A stretch of 8,803 nt of DNA from Treponema sp. (GTDB taxonomy: Bacteria; Spirochaetota; Spirochaetia; Treponematales; Treponemataceae): contig JALNVF010000130.1 in assembly GCA_023231445.1 (NCBI GenBank), forward strand, positions 1 through 8,803. Direction: 5' to 3'. The position numbers were made by a program, and so were the translations under genes. Numbering within the stretch: the stretch's first letter is position 1; each line of letters begins with the position of its first letter. The notes under the pieces were generated by a model, which ran no database searches, had not been told where the DNA came from, and saw only the letters and a list, made by a program, of their open reading frames with translations. Below are positions 6,419 to 8,803 of this stretch, piece after piece.

Positions 6419-6847
6419 ATGCGAAGCAGTATTTACCATACAGAAACAAAAAATCTGGTAATTGAATGTCTTAAACAGCACAGCGAACGAAATCTCTCCG
6501 TGCAGGACATTATGGCATACCTCAAGGAACGGGAAAGTTCGGCCAATATTACAACTGTTTACCGTATACTTGATAAATTTGAAGAAGACCATACCGTTAT
6601 CAGACACGGTGCGGAAGACGGGAAAAAAGCACTGTTTCAGTATATTGAACCACAGGCAGGCTGCATGCATCATCTGCACGTCCAGTGCACAAAATGCGGA
6701 AAAATCATCCATCTTAACTGCGACACAATGGAAAAAGCGATACAGCATATTTCAGAGGAGCATGGCATTGAAATTACCTGCTCTGCATCATTATTATACG
6801 GAATCTGCAGCGACTGCCTTAAAAAAGGAAAAAGTACTGATAAGTAA
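6419..6847 (+). CDS. Fur-family metal- or peroxide-responsive transcription regulator
   Basis: A 142-residue protein, the normal Fur-family length. The N-terminal winged-helix part (about 1-75) includes the recognition-helix segment ANITTVYRILDKFEE (42-56). The C-terminal dimerisation part has the histidine-rich strand MHHLHVQC (83-90) and two CxxC pairs, C90/C93 and C130/C133, which should hold the structural zinc. Some usual regulatory-site ligands are altered: by alignment with E. coli Fur from memory, D89 corresponds to L86, E108 to H110 and H125 to S122, with C121 beside it. I therefore do not assign Fur, Zur or PerR. The ATG is the only start that keeps the family N-terminus; it has no Shine-Dalgarno sequence and follows the promoter by seven bases. 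It lies between a redox enzyme gene and xylA, with a metal-binding protein gene further down; any of these, or itself, may be targets. Family firm, sub-type open. Confidence 0.9.
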   Translation: MRSSIYHTETKNLVIECLKQHSERNLSVQDIMAYLKERESSANITTVYRILDKFEEDHTVIRHGAEDGKKALFQYIEPQAGCMHHLHVQCTKCGKIIHLNCDTMEKAIQHISEEHGIEITCSASLLYGICSDCLKKGKSTDK

Positions 6848-6914
6848 AAATATTATCCGTTATAGCATAGTATCCATCGCCCCGCATAAATCGTAATCCA
6901 ATAAAATTAATAAT

Positions 6915-6943
6915 TTGACGTCATATAAATACTATTGTATGAT
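6915..6943 (+). promoter_or_regulatory. Sigma-70-type promoter of xylA
   Basis: TTGACG (6915-6920, five of six) and TATGAT (6938-6943, five of six) are separated by exactly 17 bases, giving an expected transcription start near 6950 and a leader of about 43 bases. The -35 overlaps the palindrome TGACGTCA (6916-6923). This placement shows that the in-frame TTG at 6915 is promoter sequence, not a start codon. No recognisable XylR operator is seen. Confidence 0.72.
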
Positions 6944-6992
6944 TATTATATTCTGCTTTCAGCGGAATAATCGGACAGTACAAGGAGTTTTT

Positions 6993-8303
6993 ATGAAGAA
7001 ATACGACGAAGTAAATCAGATACGGTATGAAGGACCTGAATCAGAGGAACCGTTCGCTTTTAAATATTACGATCCGGAAGAAAGTATAAACGGAAAGAAA
7101 ATGAGAGAACACCTGAAATTTGCCTTAAGCTGGTGGCATACAATAAATGCGGATGGTATCGATATGTTCGGACGGAGCACGATGGACAAGAATTTCGGTA
7201 TTACAGACTTAATGGAAAGGTACCGGAGAAAAGCCGATTTTGCATTTGAACTTATGGATAAACTCCAGATTGATTATTTCTGTTTTCATGATGCGGATAT
7301 CGCGCCTGAAGGAAAAAGTGTAAAAGAGAGTATTGAAAACTTTGAAAAAATGGTTGATTACATCTGTGAGTTAAAGGAAAAACATCACAAGAAATGTTTA
7401 TGGGTAACAGCCAATAACTTTAGTGATAAAAAATTTATGGCGGGAGCCGCTACATCCTGTTCAGCAGACGTATTTGCGGTCGCCTGTACAAAGGTGAAAG
7501 CCTGTATTGATGCAGCGGTCAGACTGCATGCAACCGGATACGTTTTCTGGGGAGGGAGAGAAGGTTATGAAACGCTGCTGAATACAAATATGGCTTTGGA
7601 ACTCGACAATCTTGCACGTATGCTTGCAATGGCGCGGGATTACGGTCGTTCAAAAGGATTCAACGGAGATTTTTACATTGAGCCAAAACCGAAAGAACCG
7701 ACAAAACATCAGTATGATTTTGATGTCGCAACATGTATGAACTTCCTTCGTAAATACAATCTTGAAAAAGATTTTAAAATGAATATCGAGGCAAATCATG
7801 CAACTCTCGCCGGACACACATTCGAGCATGAACTTTATACTGCAAGAATTAACGGATCTTTTGGTTCAATCGATGCAAACCAGGGAGATATGATGCTTGG
7901 ATGGGATACCGATCAGTTTCCGACAAATGTCTACAGTACGACAATGTGTATGCTTGAAGTAATTCGAGCCGGAGGTTTTACGAACGGAGGTCTTAATTTT
8001 GATGCAAAGACACGAAGACCGTCAAACACGCTTGAAGACATTCTTTTTGCCTATATTGCAGGGATGGATTCTTTTGCCCTCGGTTTCAGAAAAGCACTTA
8101 AAATTACCGAAGACGGTCGGATAGACACTTTTGTAAAAGAACGTTATGCATCATATACAACAGGAATCGGGAAAAAAATAATCGAAGGTTCAACCAGTCT
8201 TGAAGACTTATATAATTATGGAATGAACCTGAGTAAAATAGATGTTCCAAGTGGAAGACAGGAATATCTTGAATCAATTATCAACAATATTCTTTTCAGG
8301 TAA
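6993..8303 (+). CDS. xylA: Xylose isomerase, class II
   Basis: A 436-residue enzyme converting D-xylose to D-xylulose in the cytoplasm, the first step of xylose use through the pentose phosphate pathway. All family active-site residues are present, each two positions lower than in E. coli XylA: H99 and D102 in FHDADIAPEG; metal ligands E230 in YIEPKP, E266 and H269 in NIEANHATLAGH, D294, D305 and D307 in SIDANQGDMMLGWDTD, and D337 in NFDAKTRRPS. The frame is open back to a TTG at 6915, but AAGGAG (6982-6987) lies five bases before the ATG at 6993 and the TTG sits inside the -35 box, so MKKYDEVNQIRYEG is the true N-terminus. Two stops in a row (TAATAA) close it. No xylulokinase or sugar transporter gene is beside it, so it appears to be transcribed alone. 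Identity is certain. Confidence 0.98.
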   Translation: MKKYDEVNQIRYEGPESEEPFAFKYYDPEESINGKKMREHLKFALSWWHTINADGIDMFGRSTMDKNFGITDLMERYRRKADFAFELMDKLQIDYFCFHDADIAPEGKSVKESIENFEKMVDYICELKEKHHKKCLWVTANNFSDKKFMAGAATSCSADVFAVACTKVKACIDAAVRLHATGYVFWGGREGYETLLNTNMALELDNLARMLAMARDYGRSKGFNGDFYIEPKPKEPTKHQYDFDVATCMNFLRKYNLEKDFKMNIEANHATLAGHTFEHELYTARINGSFGSIDANQGDMMLGWDTDQFPTNVYSTTMCMLEVIRAGGFTNGGLNFDAKTRRPSNTLEDILFAYIAGMDSFALGFRKALKITEDGRIDTFVKERYASYTTGIGKKIIEGSTSLEDLYNYGMNLSKIDVPSGRQEYLESIINNILFR

Positions 8304-8348
8304 TAACGTCCGGAGAAACATGTTGATGCAGGGATAAAAAAGGGCTTG

Positions 8349-8377
8349 TTGACAAAGTAAAATAAAGAAGCTATAAC
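8349..8377 (+). promoter_or_regulatory. Strong sigma-70-type promoter of the metal-binding-protein gene
   Basis: A perfect -35 TTGACA (8349-8354), a 17-base spacer, and TATAAC (8372-8377, five of six) predict transcription from about 8384. The 65-base gap after xylA shows no convincing terminator hairpin, so some read-through from xylA is possible. Confidence 0.78.
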
Positions 8378-8409
8378 TAATTTGCAAACTGCTTGCGAAT
8401 TAGTTATAG
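8371..8409 (+). promoter_or_regulatory. Long dyad operator overlapping the -10 box (TroR/MntR/Zur-type candidate)
   Basis: CTATAACTAATT (8371-8382) and AATTAGTTATAG (8398-8409) are a perfect 12-bp inverted repeat. The inner TGCAA (8383-8387) and TTGCG (8393-8397) extend it to 17 pairs with one T-G mismatch, around a five-base centre ACTGC. The left arm contains the -10 box and the right arm runs into the AGGAG ribosome binding site. Because transcription should begin near 8384, the complete stem cannot form in RNA, so a protein-binding DNA site is more likely than an RNA hairpin. Confidence 0.65.
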
Positions 8410-8419
8410 GAGTATGACC

Positions 8420-8803
8420 ATGAATATAAGGAAAATCTATACCTTCCCTGCAGTATTCTGTCTTATTGGGATGACGACTTTTTCCGCCCCTTTACAAAAT
8501 AAAATAAAAATAACGGCTACATTTTACCCTCTGTATATAATGCTTGAAAACCTTACGGAAAATGTTCCTGATGTGGAAATTTCAATGCTTGCCCCAGTAA
8601 ATACCGGCTGCCTTCACGACTATGAAATGACAACAAGAGATATGAAAACAATAACAGGCTGTGACATTCTTATAGCGAATGGAGCCGGGATGGAAACGTT
8701 TCTGGAAAAGGCACTTTCGATGAAAAAAGGCGCTGTTATTGTTGCGGCCGACGGGTTCCCCCTTACTGACAATAATCCACATGTCTGGGTATCCCCTGCC
8801 GGA
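8420..8803 (+). CDS. Zinc/manganese ABC transporter substrate-binding protein, TroA/ZnuA type (3' end cut)
   Basis: The window holds the first 128 codons of a cluster A-I metal-binding protein, normally about 300 residues. A signal peptide (R4, K5, a hydrophobic stretch at about 6-21, likely cut after FSA at 23) sends it to the periplasm; the cysteine at 14 does not fit a lipobox. The mature part starts with KIKITATFYPLYIML (28-42) and continues with LHDYEMTTRDMK (65-76) and NPHVWVSP (119-126). H66 and H121 are the first two expected metal ligands; the other two lie beyond the edge. The loop before NPHVW is short and has no histidine run, unlike zinc-specific ZnuA of enterobacteria, so a TroA/MntA-like protein for manganese, zinc or iron is at least as likely. 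AGGAG (8408-8412) is seven bases from the ATG at 8420 but one from the in-frame ATG at 8414, so 8420 is the start. Permease and ATPase genes probably follow outside the window. Confidence 0.9.
   Translation, partial: MNIRKIYTFPAVFCLIGMTTFSAPLQNKIKITATFYPLYIMLENLTENVPDVEISMLAPVNTGCLHDYEMTTRDMKTITGCDILIANGAGMETFLEKALSMKKGAVIVAADGFPLTDNNPHVWVSPAG

Noticed and set aside
6015..6449. A 144-codon minus-strand frame across the fusion gene end, hairpin and fur start
   Set aside because: It crosses two well-supported genes and a perfect hairpin and has no recognisable domain or ribosome binding site.
6462..6896. A 144-codon plus-strand frame overlapping the Fur-family gene
   Set aside because: It is the alternative frame of a gene with clear Fur motifs; the product has no sensible composition or motif.
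6916..6923. Palindrome TGACGTCA before xylA as an operator
   Set aside because: Only eight bases, partly made by the -35 hexamer itself, and unlike known XylR or catabolite sites; noted only with the promoter.
8304..8348. Possible terminator after xylA
   Set aside because: The stretch contains an A-run and the small palindrome AACATGTT but no stem of useful length followed by T residues.

Overview
The window reads as ordinary bacterial chromosome, most likely from a spirochaete of the Treponema type. This rests on gene content and style only: a chemotaxis block of cheW, a CheW-like gene, cheB and cheR; a stand-alone class II xylose isomerase; a TroA/ZnuA-type metal-binding protein behind a TroR-like operator; and a moderate base composition. 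No rRNA or other marker is present, so the genus is an inference.

Layout. Positions 1-2683 (minus strand) hold a compact chemotaxis operon read right to left: cheW, a divergent CheW-like gene with a TTG start, cheB, and cheR cut by the left edge. All adjacent genes overlap. Divergently, 2821-3762 encodes a secreted seven-bladed beta-propeller of unknown function. At 3843-6311 lies an 822-residue fusion of CoA-disulfide reductase, rhodanese, TusA and DsrE-like modules, followed by a perfect 16-bp hairpin that may be the terminator. Then come a Fur-family regulator (6419-6847), a monocistronic xylose isomerase gene (start at 6993, not at the upstream TTG) and the first 128 codons of a troA/znuA-like gene cut by the right edge. 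No tRNA, rRNA, CRISPR array, insertion sequence or prophage gene is visible.

How the parts work together. CheB and CheR set the methylation level of chemoreceptors, and CheW couples receptors to CheA; the receptors and cheA/cheY are not in the window. The fusion protein puts four persulfide-handling cysteine sites on one chain (C46, C517, C591, C783), suggesting reduction and transfer of sulfane sulfur inside one polypeptide. The Fur-family regulator sits between this redox enzyme and the sugar and metal genes. Its metal site is atypical and its likely operator overlaps its own promoter.

The most notable signals are regulatory. The cheW and fur promoters place the predicted transcription start at the start codon and neither gene has a Shine-Dalgarno sequence, so both may be leaderless. 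A long dyad overlaps the -10 box of the metal-binding-protein gene. I found no wholly new system; the multi-domain sulfur protein and the CheW-like gene are the best candidates for follow-up.
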